This document shows, in pieces, positions 44,158 through 53,229 of a stretch of DNA of 64,000 nt (the stretch's first letter is position 1; every line of letters begins with the position of its first letter). The stretch covers positions 18,886 to 82,885 of the forward strand of contig JAEINR010000020.1 in assembly GCA_016342325.1 (NCBI GenBank), given 5' to 3'. The position numbers and the translations under genes are program-made. The notes beneath the pieces were generated by a model, which was given only the letters and a program-made list of their open reading frames with translations, made no database searches and had not been told where the DNA came from. Origin of the DNA: Desulfobacterium sp. GTDB taxonomy: Bacteria > Desulfobacterota > Desulfobacteria > Desulfobacterales > Desulfobacteraceae.

Positions 44158-44259
44158 AGGTCGAAGTATAGCGACCTATTTTTTATATTAAGGGCGACAC
44201 AGTAAACGATGTCGCAGTATCTATAACACCAGTTGCTGAAATTAATGATGATTTCAGCA
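44158..44259 (+). promoter_or_regulatory. Structured aprB leader with three hairpins
   Basis: Three inverted repeats lie in the leader: AGGTCG/CGACCT (44158-44177) followed by a T-run, GCGACA/TGTCGC (44194-44215), and TGCTGAAAT/ATTTCAGCA (44234-44259). The last ends about 9 nt before the GGGAGG ribosome binding site. They could stabilise the mRNA or attenuate it. Confidence 0.45.
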
Positions 44260-44282
44260 CAAATGTAGGGAGGTATTTTTAA

Positions 44283-44720
44283 ATGCCATCTTTTGTAATC
44301 GCAGAAAAGTGCGACGGCTGCAAGGGTGGGGACAAGACTGCATGTATGTATATCTGTCCCAACGACCTGATGGTCCTTGATCCCAACGCAATGAAAGCAT
44401 ACAACCAGGAGCCCGATCAGTGCTGGGAATGCTATTCCTGTGTAAAAATTTGTCCTTCCCAGGCTATTGAAGTCAGGGGTTACAATGACTTCGTACCCAT
44501 GGGCGCAAGCGTAGTTCCCATGATGGGCACCGAGGACATCATGTGGACCTGTAAGTTCAGAAACGGCGTCGTCAAACGTTTCAAGTTCCCCATCAGAACT
44601 ACTGCTGAAGGTCAGGCAAATGCCTACGTGGACCTTAAGGGTAAAGAACTTGGATCTGAGCTTCTCAGCACAGAAGAAGCAGACGGCACAACACTTCCCA
44701 CTCCCCAGGAGCTGGCATAG
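44283..44720 (+). CDS. aprB: Adenylylsulfate reductase beta subunit
   Basis: AprB is the iron-sulfur subunit of APS reductase, which reduces adenosine phosphosulfate to sulfite and AMP in the cytoplasm. The 145-residue protein has two 4Fe-4S motifs: CDGCKGGDKTACMYICP (10-26) and CWECYSCVKICP (about 54-65). The tail wraps around AprA in known structures. A GGGAGG signal precedes the ATG. It is followed by aprA, the standard order in sulfate reducers. Codon use here and in aprA (many GGT, GTT, CGT) differs from neighbours, as expected for very highly expressed genes. Confidence 0.98.
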   Translation: MPSFVIAEKCDGCKGGDKTACMYICPNDLMVLDPNAMKAYNQEPDQCWECYSCVKICPSQAIEVRGYNDFVPMGASVVPMMGTEDIMWTCKFRNGVVKRFKFPIRTTAEGQANAYVDLKGKELGSELLSTEEADGTTLPTPQELA

Positions 44721-44778
44721 TTAACGTTGTTATTTATTTTTGAAATAGCTAAAATTACAATTTCTTTGGAGGTATATA

Positions 44779-46740
44779 ATGGCATTACCTAACAAGCCTG
44801 TCGGAGAGCTCAAGGCAGTAAGGGAACCCGAAGTTGACAAAAGGGACGTTGACGTCCTGATCATTGGTGGCGGTATGGCTGCCTGTGGTACGGCATTCGA
44901 GATCAAAAAGTGGGCAGATGATGATACAAAGATTCTTCTTTGTGACAAGGCAGCCCTTGAGAGATCAGGCGCTGTAGCCCAGGGTCTTTCCGCAATCAAT
45001 ACATATATCGGCGACAACAAGATCGAAGACTATGTCCGCATGGTCAGAAACGACCTCATGGGCATCGTCCGTGAGGATCTTATCTACGATCTCGGTCGCC
45101 ACGTTGATGATTCCGTTCACCTTTTTGAAGAGTGGGGACTCCCCATCTGGAAAAAAACCGACGATGGAAAAAACCTCGACGGTAAAAAAGGTCTGAAGCT
45201 CGGAAGTCTTAAGGGCGGCGCCACTCCTGTTCGTACAGGTAAATGGCAGATCATGATCAATGGTGAGTCTTACAAGAGAATCGTTGCCGAGACTGCTAAA
45301 CTCGCCCTTGGCGAGGAGAACATCCTTGAAAGATGCTTCATCGTTGAGATCCTCAACGACAAAGACGATCCCAAAAGGGTATCCGGCGCTGTTGGTTTCT
45401 CCCTCCGTGAGAACAAGGTTTACATCATCAACGCCAAGGTAATCATGTGTGCCTGCGGTGGCGCGGTTAACGTTTACCAGCCCCGTTCAGTTGGTGAGGG
45501 TAAAGGTCGTGCATGGTATCCCGTATGGAACGCAGGTTCCACATACACCATGGCCCTTCGTGCCGGTGCTGAGCTCTCCATGATGGAGAACCGTTTCACC
45601 CCTGCACGTTTTAAAGATGGATACGGACCTGTTGGTGCGTGGTTCCTCCTCTTCAAGGCTCAGGTATTCAACGGCCTTGGTGAGAACTATGCTGCAAGTG
45701 ACGATGCAAAGGCTGAGCTCGCAAAATACGCTCCTTACGGAACAGCTGCCATCACACCCACCTGCCTGCGTAACCATCTCATGATGAAAGAGTACAAAGA
45801 GGGACGCGGTCCCATCATCATGAAGACTTCCGATGCGCTTAAGAGACTCGGCGAGACCATGAGCAAGAAAGAGCTCAAGCATCTTGAAGCAGAAGCTTGG
45901 GAAGATTTCCTTGACATGTCCGTTGGTCAGGCCGGCCTTTGGTGTGCAACTGATACAGAGCCTGAGAAAAAAGACTCTGAGATCATGCCCACCGAGCCCT
46001 ACCTCCTCGGATCCCACTCCGGATGCTGCGGCATCTGGTGTTCAGGTCCTGAAGAAGATTGGGTCCCGGACAGCTACAAATGGGGCTACAACAGGATGAC
46101 CACTGCTAGAGGCCTGTTCACCGCAGGTGATGGTGTTGGTTGTTCCGGTCATAAGTTCTCCTCTGGATCCCATGCTGAGGGTCGTATCCTCGCTAAGTCC
46201 ATGCTCCAGTACCTGAAAGCCGAAGGCGACAAGGTCACTGGTTTCAAAGAGACTGACCAGGAGCTCGTAGACATGGTTTACAAGCCTGTCTATAACTACC
46301 TTGACCACTGTGACTACTCTACTGCAGAAGATGTGAACCCCCATTACTGCAAGCCTGCCGGTATGGCCATGCGTCTCATGAAGATGACCAATGAGTACGG
46401 TGGCGGTACAGCTACATACTACATGACTGGTGGCAAGAGCCTCGAGATCCTCATGGAGAACTTCGAGTACTTCCGCGAAGATCTTGAGAAGATCGCAGCC
46501 GGTGACCTCCATGAGCTCCTCAGAGCTTGGGAGATCAACCATCGTCTCTACACCGTTCAGGCCCATACCCGTCATATCCAGTTCCGTGAGGAATCAAGGT
46601 ATCCCGGCTTCTACTACAGAGGCGACTTCATGGGTCAGAATGACGAAGAGTGGTTCTGCTTTGTCAACTCTACATACGACAAAGTGACCAACGAGTGGAC
46701 ACTGAAAAAAGAGCCTTACCACAAGATCATCTCTGACTAG
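44779..46740 (+). CDS. aprA: Adenylylsulfate reductase alpha subunit
   Basis: AprA is the FAD-containing catalytic subunit of APS reductase. The 653-residue protein starts its FAD Rossmann fold with DVDVLIIGGGMAACGTAFEI (about 24-43). Landmarks of the fumarate-reductase-like family follow, including HSGCCGIWCSGPEEDW (about 413) and FTAGDGVGCSGHKFSSGSHAEGR in two parts (about 450-472). GGAGG lies 7 nt before the ATG. A strong terminator follows at 46785-46818, so aprBA can be a separate transcript from qmoABC. Confidence 0.98.
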   Translation: MALPNKPVGELKAVREPEVDKRDVDVLIIGGGMAACGTAFEIKKWADDDTKILLCDKAALERSGAVAQGLSAINTYIGDNKIEDYVRMVRNDLMGIVREDLIYDLGRHVDDSVHLFEEWGLPIWKKTDDGKNLDGKKGLKLGSLKGGATPVRTGKWQIMINGESYKRIVAETAKLALGEENILERCFIVEILNDKDDPKRVSGAVGFSLRENKVYIINAKVIMCACGGAVNVYQPRSVGEGKGRAWYPVWNAGSTYTMALRAGAELSMMENRFTPARFKDGYGPVGAWFLLFKAQVFNGLGENYAASDDAKAELAKYAPYGTAAITPTCLRNHLMMKEYKEGRGPIIMKTSDALKRLGETMSKKELKHLEAEAWEDFLDMSVGQAGLWCATDTEPEKKDSEIMPTEPYLLGSHSGCCGIWCSGPEEDWVPDSYKWGYNRMTTARGLFTAGDGVGCSGHKFSSGSHAEGRILAKSMLQYLKAEGDKVTGFKETDQELVDMVYKPVYNYLDHCDYSTAEDVNPHYCKPAGMAMRLMKMTNEYGGGTATYYMTGGKSLEILMENFEYFREDLEKIAAGDLHELLRAWEINHRLYTVQAHTRHIQFREESRYPGFYYRGDFMGQNDEEWFCFVNSTYDKVTNEWTLKKEPYHKIISD

Positions 46741-46784
46741 TATCAGGAACTGATCGTTTCAGGTATGTTACTCTGAAAAACTAA

Positions 46785-46818
46785 CCTCCAGGTGCGATTC
46801 TGCGCCTGGGGGTTTTTT
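46785..46818 (+). terminator. Rho-independent terminator after aprA
   Basis: CCTCCAGGTGC pairs with GCGCCTGGGGG over a GATTCT-like loop, followed by TTTTTT at 46813-46818. The 305-bp gap to qmoA also holds a GTTTCRR heptad repeated four times at 46934-46961, and no clear promoter. Confidence 0.85.
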
Positions 46819-47045
46819 CAGATTCTGGTGCTCGGGAATTTTTTTCACCTCCTGTCTCCTTCTTTATAGGAAAAGAGACTGGAAACGTAAAACCGGAAGC
46901 CCAGGGGAGATTGCATCTCCCCCCTTGCTTCGGGTTTCAGGTTTCGAGTTTCAAGTTTCGAGGAGGCAGGATGCCGGTTATTTTGATTCCTGGCATCCTA
47001 AACCGTTTAATTACAAGTAGTGTACAAAATGCACGGAGGGACAGC

Positions 47046-48320
47046 ATGACAACAGATAATTCAGCCCCGACCAGTGGAAGCATCATGGTAGTCGGCGGCG
47101 GTATCAGCGGCCTGACCACTGCTCTGGAAGCTGCCGAAGTGGGGTACGAGGTCTTTATCGTTGAAAAGGAACCTTCCCTTGGTGGAAGGGTTTCCCAACT
47201 AAAGCAATACTTCCCCAAACTCTGCCCGCCCACATGCGGACTTGAGATCAACTTCAAGAGAATTAAAGACAATCCCAAGATCACAGTATTGACCATGGCT
47301 GAGGTCGACGCTGTCGACGGCAAGCCCGGTGACTACACCGTCAAGCTCAAGATCAACCCAAGATACGTCAACGAAAACTGCACCGCCTGCGGCGAGTGTG
47401 CAACGGTTTGCGATTCCGAGATTTCCAACGAATTCAACTTCGGCATGGACCGAAGAAACGCAGCCTATCTCCCCCACAACATGGCCTTTCCCCAGCGCTA
47501 TGTCATGGCACCGTCCATGTCCGCCGATGACCGGGAAAAATGCAAAGAGGCCTGTAAGTATGATGCCGTGGATTTTGACATGGAGGAGAAGACCCTCGAT
47601 CTCAAGGTCGGCGCCGTTGTCTGGGCCACTGGCTGGAGGCCCTATGATGCGGCCCGGATCGACAACCTGGGATTCGGTCGTTATCAGAACATCATCACCA
47701 ACATGATGCTCGAGCGTCTTGCATCAAGCAATGGTCCCACCCAGGGCAAGATCCTGCGTCCTTCCGACGACAAGGCCCCTGCCACCATCGGTTTTGTCCA
47801 ATGTGCGGGATCAAGGGATGAGAACCACCTTCCCTACTGCTCCTACATCTGCTGCATGGCGTCCCTGAAACACGCCACCTATCTTCGTACCCAGTATCCG
47901 GATGCAAAGATCTACATCTACTACATTGATCTGCGTACCCCGGGCAGAAAGTACGAAAACTTCTACAAAAATCTCAAGGCCGATGAGAATGTCTTTTTTA
48001 TCAAGGGCAAGGTTGCAGAGGTGAGCGAAGAAGAAGGTACCGGAAACATCAACCTCGTTGCCGAGGACACCATCTCAGGTGAGAAGGTCCGCCAAACCGT
48101 GGACATGCTGGTGCTTGCAACAGGCATGCAGCCCAACGCGGCCGTCGACAAACCCAATGCAGATCTTCAGTACACCGAAGACGGCTTTATCGTGAATGAC
48201 TTCAAAAAGGGCGGTATGTTTGGGGCAGGCTGCGCAAACAAGCCTGCAGATGTTGTAACATCCAATCAGAATGCTACCGGCATGGCCCTGAAAGCTATTC
48301 AAACGCTGGTGAGGAGGTAG
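47046..48320 (+). CDS. qmoA: Quinone-interacting oxidoreductase subunit QmoA
   Basis: QmoA is an HdrA-like flavoprotein of the QmoABC complex that passes electrons from menaquinol to APS reductase. The 424-residue protein has an FAD fold (IMVVGGGISGLTTALEAAEV, about 16-35), the HdrA-type FPKLCPPTCGLEINFKRI, and one 4Fe-4S motif CTACGECATVC (about 114-124). ATG 47046 is chosen because GGAGGGA lies 6 nt upstream. Upstream in-frame readings would cross the GTTTC heptads. The gap to qmoB is 7 bp. Confidence 0.96.
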   Translation: MTTDNSAPTSGSIMVVGGGISGLTTALEAAEVGYEVFIVEKEPSLGGRVSQLKQYFPKLCPPTCGLEINFKRIKDNPKITVLTMAEVDAVDGKPGDYTVKLKINPRYVNENCTACGECATVCDSEISNEFNFGMDRRNAAYLPHNMAFPQRYVMAPSMSADDREKCKEACKYDAVDFDMEEKTLDLKVGAVVWATGWRPYDAARIDNLGFGRYQNIITNMMLERLASSNGPTQGKILRPSDDKAPATIGFVQCAGSRDENHLPYCSYICCMASLKHATYLRTQYPDAKIYIYYIDLRTPGRKYENFYKNLKADENVFFIKGKVAEVSEEEGTGNINLVAEDTISGEKVRQTVDMLVLATGMQPNAAVDKPNADLQYTEDGFIVNDFKKGGMFGAGCANKPADVVTSNQNATGMALKAIQTLVRR

Positions 48321-48327
48321 ATCGACC

Positions 48328-50664
48328 ATGGATAAGAAATACGGAGTTTATATCTGCACAGGCTGTGGCATCGGTGATGCCCTGGACATGGAAGACCTGG
48401 TTGATGTTCCCGAAGAAGAGGGAACCAGCTGCAAAACCCACCCCTTTCTCTGCGGCAAAGAAGGCGCAGCCATGATCCAGGCGGACGTGGATGAGGGTAA
48501 GGTCAATGCCTTGGTCATCGGCGCGTGTTCCCGCCGGGTCAACTTTGACGTGTTCAAATACGATGGCTGCATCGTTGAAAGGGTCAATCTCCGGGAGGGC
48601 GTTGTATGGCCCCACTCCCGGGAAAAATACCCCGCCCTCACCGAGGATCAGAAGGACGATGAGGAGCATTTTGACCAGATCCAGATGAAGGCCGAGGATT
48701 ACCTCAAGATGGGGATGATCCGGGTTGAAAAGGTATCTCTGCCGGTCCCCTTCAAGACCGAAACCTTTTCAAAGAAGATCCTGGTTCTGGGTGGCGGCAT
48801 CACCGGCATTTCAGCGGCACTGGATGCTGCCAAGACCGGCTTTGAAGTCACCATCGTCGAGAAACAGGCAAAGCTTGGCGGTTATGCTGCCAACATGAGA
48901 AGCCAGATGCCTGTGGTTGAGCCCTTTGAGGAGCTGATCCCCACGGTGATTGAGGAAAAACTGGCCGAGATCGCCCAGTATCCCAACATCCAGGTGAAGA
49001 CCGCCACCGAGGTGGCCCGTATTGCCGGCCAGCCCGGCGAGTTCACTGTCACCTTTAAAACCCCCGGCCAAAAGATCCCCTTTGACGTCCCCTTCCCGCT
49101 TCCCGAAGAGATGACAAAGGATGAGAAGGGCGATGATCTGGATGCCGAGGCCCTCCACGCCAAGTATCTTGAGTTCAATGAAGGCAGGACCGACATCCTT
49201 CAGCTGGATCCCGAAGGCGAGCTATACGGCGCTGTTATCCTGGCGGCCGGCTGGCGACCCGACGCCTTAGAGGGAGACGCTTACGCCCATCTCGGCCTCG
49301 ACCTTCCCGATGTGATCACCAACGACGCGTTTGAGAAGATCGCTGCCAAGGGCAAGATCCTGAGACCCTCGGACGGCAAGGAAGCAAAATCGGTTGTATT
49401 TATCCAGAGTCCGGGTAAGGACGAGGATGATGCCGACTTCCCCTACTGCGGTTCCGTCACAAGCCAGGTGGCACTGAAACAGGCCAAATATGTCAGGAAC
49501 GACTATGCTGACGGCAAGGCCTACATCATCTACCAGCACATGCGGACCCCCGGGCTCCAGGAGAACTTCTACAAGAGCATGCAGCAGGACAACGGGATCT
49601 TCATGACCAAGGGTGCGGTTACCCAGGTCTCCCAGAACGGAGACGCCCTCACCGTTGAAGCGTCCAACACCCTGCTTGGCGCTGCCATCGACATCGCGGC
49701 GGATCTTGTTGTTGTTTCAGCCGGCATGGTGCCTGCCACCGTTGATGATCCCATCGTCAACCTGGCCTACCGCCAGGGTCCGGGCTTCCGGGATAACGAC
49801 ATCTTCGGCGGGTATGCAGATTCCAACTACATCTGCTTTCCCTACGAGACCCAGCGAACCGGCGTTTATGCCGCAGGCAGCATCCGCCGGGCCATGACCA
49901 TCGAAGAGAGCATGGAAGACGCAACCGGTGCCGCCCTCAAGGCGATCCAGTGCATCGAGTCCGCCGACAGGGGCGTAGCCGTTCACCCCAGATCCGGTGA
50001 CATGACCTATCCGGACTTCTTCTTCCAGCGCTGCACCCAGTGCAAGCGCTGCACGGTTGAGTGTCCCTTTGGCGCACTGGATGACGATGCCAAGGGTACG
50101 CCCAAGATCAATCCCACCCGATGCCGCCGCTGCGGTACCTGCATGGGTGCCTGTCCCGAGCGTATCATCAGCTTTGCCGATTACAGCATCGACAGTATCG
50201 GTTCCCAGATCAAGGCCATCGGCGTTCCCTCCGAGGACGACTATGACGAGCCGCCCTACCGGATCCTTGCCCTTGTCTGCGAAAACGATGCCTACCCCGC
50301 CCTTGACATGGTGGGAATGAACAGAATCGATTACTCCCCGGATGTTCGTCTCATTCCGGTACGATGCCTCGGTTCCGTCAACTCCATCTGGATCAAGGAT
50401 GCCCTGGCCCAGGGAATGGACGGTGTTATCCTCATCGGCTGTAAGCACGGTGATGATTACCAGTGCCACTTCATGAAAGGCAGCGAGCTTGCCGAAGTCC
50501 GGGCCAACAAGATGGGCGATGCCCTGGCCAGCCTGGCACTTGAAGAGGAGCGGGTACGGTTCGAGGAGATCGCCATCGATGAGTATGACAAACTCCCCGG
50601 ACTGTTGAGCGATTTTGTTGAAGAGATCGAAGGCCTTGGTCCGAACCCCTTTAAGGGATTCTGA
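48328..50664 (+). CDS. qmoB: Quinone-interacting oxidoreductase subunit QmoB
   Basis: A 778-residue flavin/iron-sulfur protein joining an HdrA-like part to an MvhD-like part. The N-terminus (YGVYICTGCGIGDALD) carries cysteines for an iron-sulfur site. The FAD fold is at ILVLGGGITGISAALDAAK (about 150). Two 4Fe-4S motifs lie near 570-605 (CTQCKRCTVECP and CRRCGTCMGACP). The MvhD-type domain ends the protein (VRCLGSVNSIWI, IGCKHGDDYQCHFMKG). It sits between qmoA and qmoC as in other sulfate reducers. Confidence 0.97.
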   Translation: MDKKYGVYICTGCGIGDALDMEDLVDVPEEEGTSCKTHPFLCGKEGAAMIQADVDEGKVNALVIGACSRRVNFDVFKYDGCIVERVNLREGVVWPHSREKYPALTEDQKDDEEHFDQIQMKAEDYLKMGMIRVEKVSLPVPFKTETFSKKILVLGGGITGISAALDAAKTGFEVTIVEKQAKLGGYAANMRSQMPVVEPFEELIPTVIEEKLAEIAQYPNIQVKTATEVARIAGQPGEFTVTFKTPGQKIPFDVPFPLPEEMTKDEKGDDLDAEALHAKYLEFNEGRTDILQLDPEGELYGAVILAAGWRPDALEGDAYAHLGLDLPDVITNDAFEKIAAKGKILRPSDGKEAKSVVFIQSPGKDEDDADFPYCGSVTSQVALKQAKYVRNDYADGKAYIIYQHMRTPGLQENFYKSMQQDNGIFMTKGAVTQVSQNGDALTVEASNTLLGAAIDIAADLVVVSAGMVPATVDDPIVNLAYRQGPGFRDNDIFGGYADSNYICFPYETQRTGVYAAGSIRRAMTIEESMEDATGAALKAIQCIESADRGVAVHPRSGDMTYPDFFFQRCTQCKRCTVECPFGALDDDAKGTPKINPTRCRRCGTCMGACPERIISFADYSIDSIGSQIKAIGVPSEDDYDEPPYRILALVCENDAYPALDMVGMNRIDYSPDVRLIPVRCLGSVNSIWIKDALAQGMDGVILIGCKHGDDYQCHFMKGSELAEVRANKMGDALASLALEEERVRFEEIAIDEYDKLPGLLSDFVEEIEGLGPNPFKGF

Positions 50665-50706
50665 TTCTAATTTAACTTTTATACCGAACTTAGGAGGTAT
50701 CGTAGT

Positions 50707-51879
50707 ATGAGTGAGAAATACCTTGTGCAACCGGATCTGGCCTATATCGATGAGCTGGAAGGCCTTGGCGCAGATACACTGAAGAAATGTTTTCAGTGTG
50801 CAACCTGCTCGGTTGCCTGTCCCATCGCACCGGAAAACAGCCCGTTTCCGAGAAAAGAGATGATCGCGGCATCCTGGGGATTGAAGGACAAGCTCCAATG
50901 CAGCGGTGACATCTGGCTCTGCCATGAGTGCGGAGACTGTTCCGACCTCTGCCCCAGGGGGGCACGACCCGGAGACGTTCTTTCGGCCATCAGATACTCT
51001 GCCATTAAAGAGTATTCCCAGCCGAAATTCCTGGCCAATGCAGTGGAAGACCCGAAAAAACTTCCTTTTCTCATTGCCATCCCCGGACTCTGGTTCGCCC
51101 TTCTCGCCTTCATCACCATGACAGGGGGAGAGACCATGACCAAGATATTCCATACCATCGGAATTGAATGGTCCCATGGCGGCCATGAAATCGCCCAGGC
51201 AAACTTCTTCTCCACCTGGTTTGTGGACCTGACCTTTGTGCCCATCGCCATTTTCGTTTCCGTCGTCTTTGCCTTGAGCCTCAAGCGATTCGTCACCGAC
51301 ATCCATGGGAATGCCGTTGCCGAAGGAAAGACCGACAAGAAGAGCATCGACATCAAGGCGCTCCTCCAGGCCTTTGTCAGCATCATTCCCGTTGTCCTGA
51401 AACACGACAAGTTCAACGAATGCGAGGCCAACCAGGACCGTGCAACCGCCCATATGATGGTTCTCTACTCCTTCATTGGTCTGGCCGTGGTAACTGGCAT
51501 CTTCTTCGTGGTTCTCTACGTGTTCCACATCCCCGGACCCTACTCCCAGCTCAATCCGGTGAAATGGCTGGGTAACATCTCCGGTGCGGCCCTTGTGATC
51601 GGCTCCATGCTCATGATCAAGAACCGCCTTGGAAAAAAGGATCAGGTCACCGCTTACAAGGACTGGTACATCCTGGGGATTGTTCTCTCCCTGGGCCTCA
51701 CAGGCCTCTTGACCGAGATGGCACGGCTGGCGGGTTATGTCGAAGTCACCTATTTCATCTACTGGCTTCACCTGATCGCGATCTTCAATTTGTTCGCGTT
51801 CCTGCCGTTCTCCAAGATGGCTCATCTGGTCTACCGGACCACCGCGATGGCCTATGCTGAATATGGCAATAGAAAATAA
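50707..51879 (+). CDS. qmoC: Quinone-interacting oxidoreductase subunit QmoC
   Basis: A 390-residue HdrC/HdrE fusion. The N-terminal soluble part has two 4Fe-4S motifs (CFQCATCSVACP about 30-41; CHECGDCSDLCP about 72-83). The C-terminal part has about six membrane helices of the heme b/quinone type (from PFLIAIPGLWFALLAFITM). It anchors Qmo in the membrane and oxidises menaquinol. AGGAGG precedes the ATG. A terminator follows directly. Confidence 0.97.
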   Translation: MSEKYLVQPDLAYIDELEGLGADTLKKCFQCATCSVACPIAPENSPFPRKEMIAASWGLKDKLQCSGDIWLCHECGDCSDLCPRGARPGDVLSAIRYSAIKEYSQPKFLANAVEDPKKLPFLIAIPGLWFALLAFITMTGGETMTKIFHTIGIEWSHGGHEIAQANFFSTWFVDLTFVPIAIFVSVVFALSLKRFVTDIHGNAVAEGKTDKKSIDIKALLQAFVSIIPVVLKHDKFNECEANQDRATAHMMVLYSFIGLAVVTGIFFVVLYVFHIPGPYSQLNPVKWLGNISGAALVIGSMLMIKNRLGKKDQVTAYKDWYILGIVLSLGLTGLLTEMARLAGYVEVTYFIYWLHLIAIFNLFAFLPFSKMAHLVYRTTAMAYAEYGNRK

Positions 51880-51901
51880 TATTTAACACCGTTATTTTCC
51901 T

Positions 51902-51941
51902 GGGGGTTACGAATTTTTTTTTCGTAACCCCCTTTTTTTTT
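51902..51941 (+). terminator. Rho-independent terminator after qmoC
   Basis: GGGGGTTACGAA (51902-51913) pairs perfectly with TTCGTAACCCCC (51921-51932) and is followed by a run of eight or nine T. It ends the qmo operon. Confidence 0.95.
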
Positions 51942-51943
51942 GC

Positions 51944-51971
51944 TTGCATTTTTTGATTCACAGGCTATAGT
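51944..51971 (+). promoter_or_regulatory. Promoter of the cold-shock gene
   Basis: TTGCAT at 51944-51949, a 16-bp spacer and TATAGT at 51966-51971. The leader would be about 90 nt, long for such a small gene but common for cold-shock mRNAs. Confidence 0.6.
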
Positions 51972-52066
51972 CAATTATTGCTTGCCGTAATGGTTGTTCT
52001 GTTCGTCAATCTTTCAGAACGACTTTCTATAAGAGCCAAATATTCACATTTAAGGAGGGAAAGGTT

Positions 52067-52267
52067 TTGGCAAAAGGAACAGTTAAGTGGTTTAGCGACA
52101 AGAAGGGATTTGGTTTCATCGAGCAAGACGAGGGAAGTGATGTGTTTGTACACCATACGGCCATTGAAATGCCCGGTTTCAAGACCCTGTCAGAAGGCGA
52201 AAGGGTCACCTTTGACATCGAAGAGAACGAACGAGGACCTGCTGCCAAGAATGTTTTAAAGCAGTAG
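52067..52267 (+). CDS. Cold-shock domain protein
   Basis: A 66-residue single-domain RNA/DNA-binding protein of the CspA family. Both RNA-binding motifs are present: KGFGFIEQD (RNP1) and DVFVHHTAI (RNP2), after the usual [12 protein letters not shown]. It starts with TTG at 52067 behind a very strong TAAGGAGGG signal. Such proteins melt mRNA structure and are often abundant outside cold shock too. It is monocistronic. Confidence 0.95.
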   Translation: MAKGTVKWFSDKKGFGFIEQDEGSDVFVHHTAIEMPGFKTLSEGERVTFDIEENERGPAAKNVLKQ

Positions 52268-52293
52268 CCCTATTCATATCCGAGAACAGTCTT

Positions 52294-52321
52294 AAAGGCA
52301 GGGGAGCCCTCTTCTGCCTTT
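52294..52321 (+). terminator. Hairpin after the cold-shock gene
   Basis: AAAGGCAG (52294-52301) pairs with CTGCCTTT (52314-52321), followed by a modest pyrimidine-rich stretch. It is a likely but weak terminator. The rest of the gap to 52485 has nothing I can name. Confidence 0.5.
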
Positions 52322-52485
52322 CTCTATTTCGTGACACCGCCGATGAATCGCGGCCATTTCGTATTACAATAAGTAAAGCCGTCTCCGTCCCAAAGGGACT
52401 ATCCAAGCCCCAGGGCCCCAGTGGTTTTTCCCTTGCCGTCTCCGGTATAGAGGTGAACATATCCTGTTTCCAATGATCCTCCTTA

Positions 52486-52562
52486 CTCTCTTTAGCTTTA
52501 AATTTCGCGTTATTTTGGCAAAAGAATACGAAAAATTTTGGGTTCTGGCTTGTCCAGGTTAC
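52486..52562 (-). repeat. Dispersed intergenic repeat, copy E (inverted)
   Basis: Read on the minus strand it shows the head TAACCTGGACAAGCCAGAAC and the tail TTGCCAAAATAACGCG with AAGCTAAAG. It is the only copy on this strand. Its first three bases (TAA) are the stop codon of the small ORF upstream of it. Confidence 0.8.
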
Positions 52563-52897
52563 GGATGGAGAAGTTCATACATTTTCAGCCGGACAATTGC
52601 CCTTGCCGAATCCTTGCTCCCGGGCAACAGGTTGAGCGCCCGCTTCTTCAACAGCGCATATTCCCTTGGGAAAAGAGCGTCCAGGGCATCCTTCATATCG
52701 TTCTGGGCGTCAAATACGGAGTCCGGTCTGCCATTGGGCTTGAACACAAAGGGAAGCTCAGGCTGAAGCCAGAGCTGAAACGCCCTGCATCGCCTTCGAT
52801 GGTTGCAGCAACGGCATTCGGATTCATTTGAGAGGCGCTTGCTGTTCCTGATGCAATAGATGTCCACGCGGTTTGTCCTGCTGGTTTGGGTAAACAT
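52559..52897 (-). CDS. Small protein of unknown function (112 residues)
   Basis: I do not recognise this gene. The reading frame has the GC-rich third positions of real genes in this window. Its C-terminal half (DMKDALDALFPREYALLKKRALNLLP, seen in parts) looks like an ordinary soluble helical protein. The N-terminal half has a cysteine cluster (ESECRCCNHRRRCRAF) that could bind metal. No convincing ribosome binding site precedes the ATG at 52897, so the true start is uncertain. Its stop codon is supplied by repeat copy E. Confidence 0.45.
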   Translation of the reverse strand: MFTQTSRTNRVDIYCIRNSKRLSNESECRCCNHRRRCRAFQLWLQPELPFVFKPNGRPDSVFDAQNDMKDALDALFPREYALLKKRALNLLPGSKDSARAIVRLKMYELLHP

Positions 52898-53073
52898 TAA
52901 GGTACATTAGGTCAAATTCATAGTCGAACTTAGTCCCATCTCCTGCACAGTGTCAAGTCCCTTTGTTGAAAATCACCACCAATTGGCGTTTATAACCCTG
53001 GCATATGAATTATTCCCATTCCTTATCACACTAGACATCGGGTCTCGATTCGAGTATAAAAATGGATAAATCA

Positions 53074-53122
53074 CGAAAGTCAACAACTTCTTTGTTGACT
53101 TTCGTTCAAATGCCTCTATAAC
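53074..53122 (+). promoter_or_regulatory. Promoter with a 13-bp operator-like inverted repeat over the -35
   Basis: CGAAAGTCAACAA (53074-53086) and its exact complement TTGTTGACTTTCG (53092-53104) are separated by 5 bp. The right arm contains the -35 TTGACT (53095-53100). After 16 bp comes TATAAC (53117-53122). A repressor binding the palindrome would block the promoter. The 52898-53073 stretch upstream holds nothing else firm. Confidence 0.6.
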
Positions 53123-53229
53123 CTGTTAGTAATAGAGACGCTCTTTTTATCAAGAATATTCGACGCTGACAAGCCCAAAGACAACCGTTTTCTTTTAACC
53201 GTTGACGGAACATTCAAAAGGTGGACTCC

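Noticed and set aside
49717..51825. Minus-strand open frame of 702 codons
   Set aside because: It is antisense to qmoB and qmoC, which are certain. The translation is rich in Gly, His and Asp, as expected for a shadow frame.
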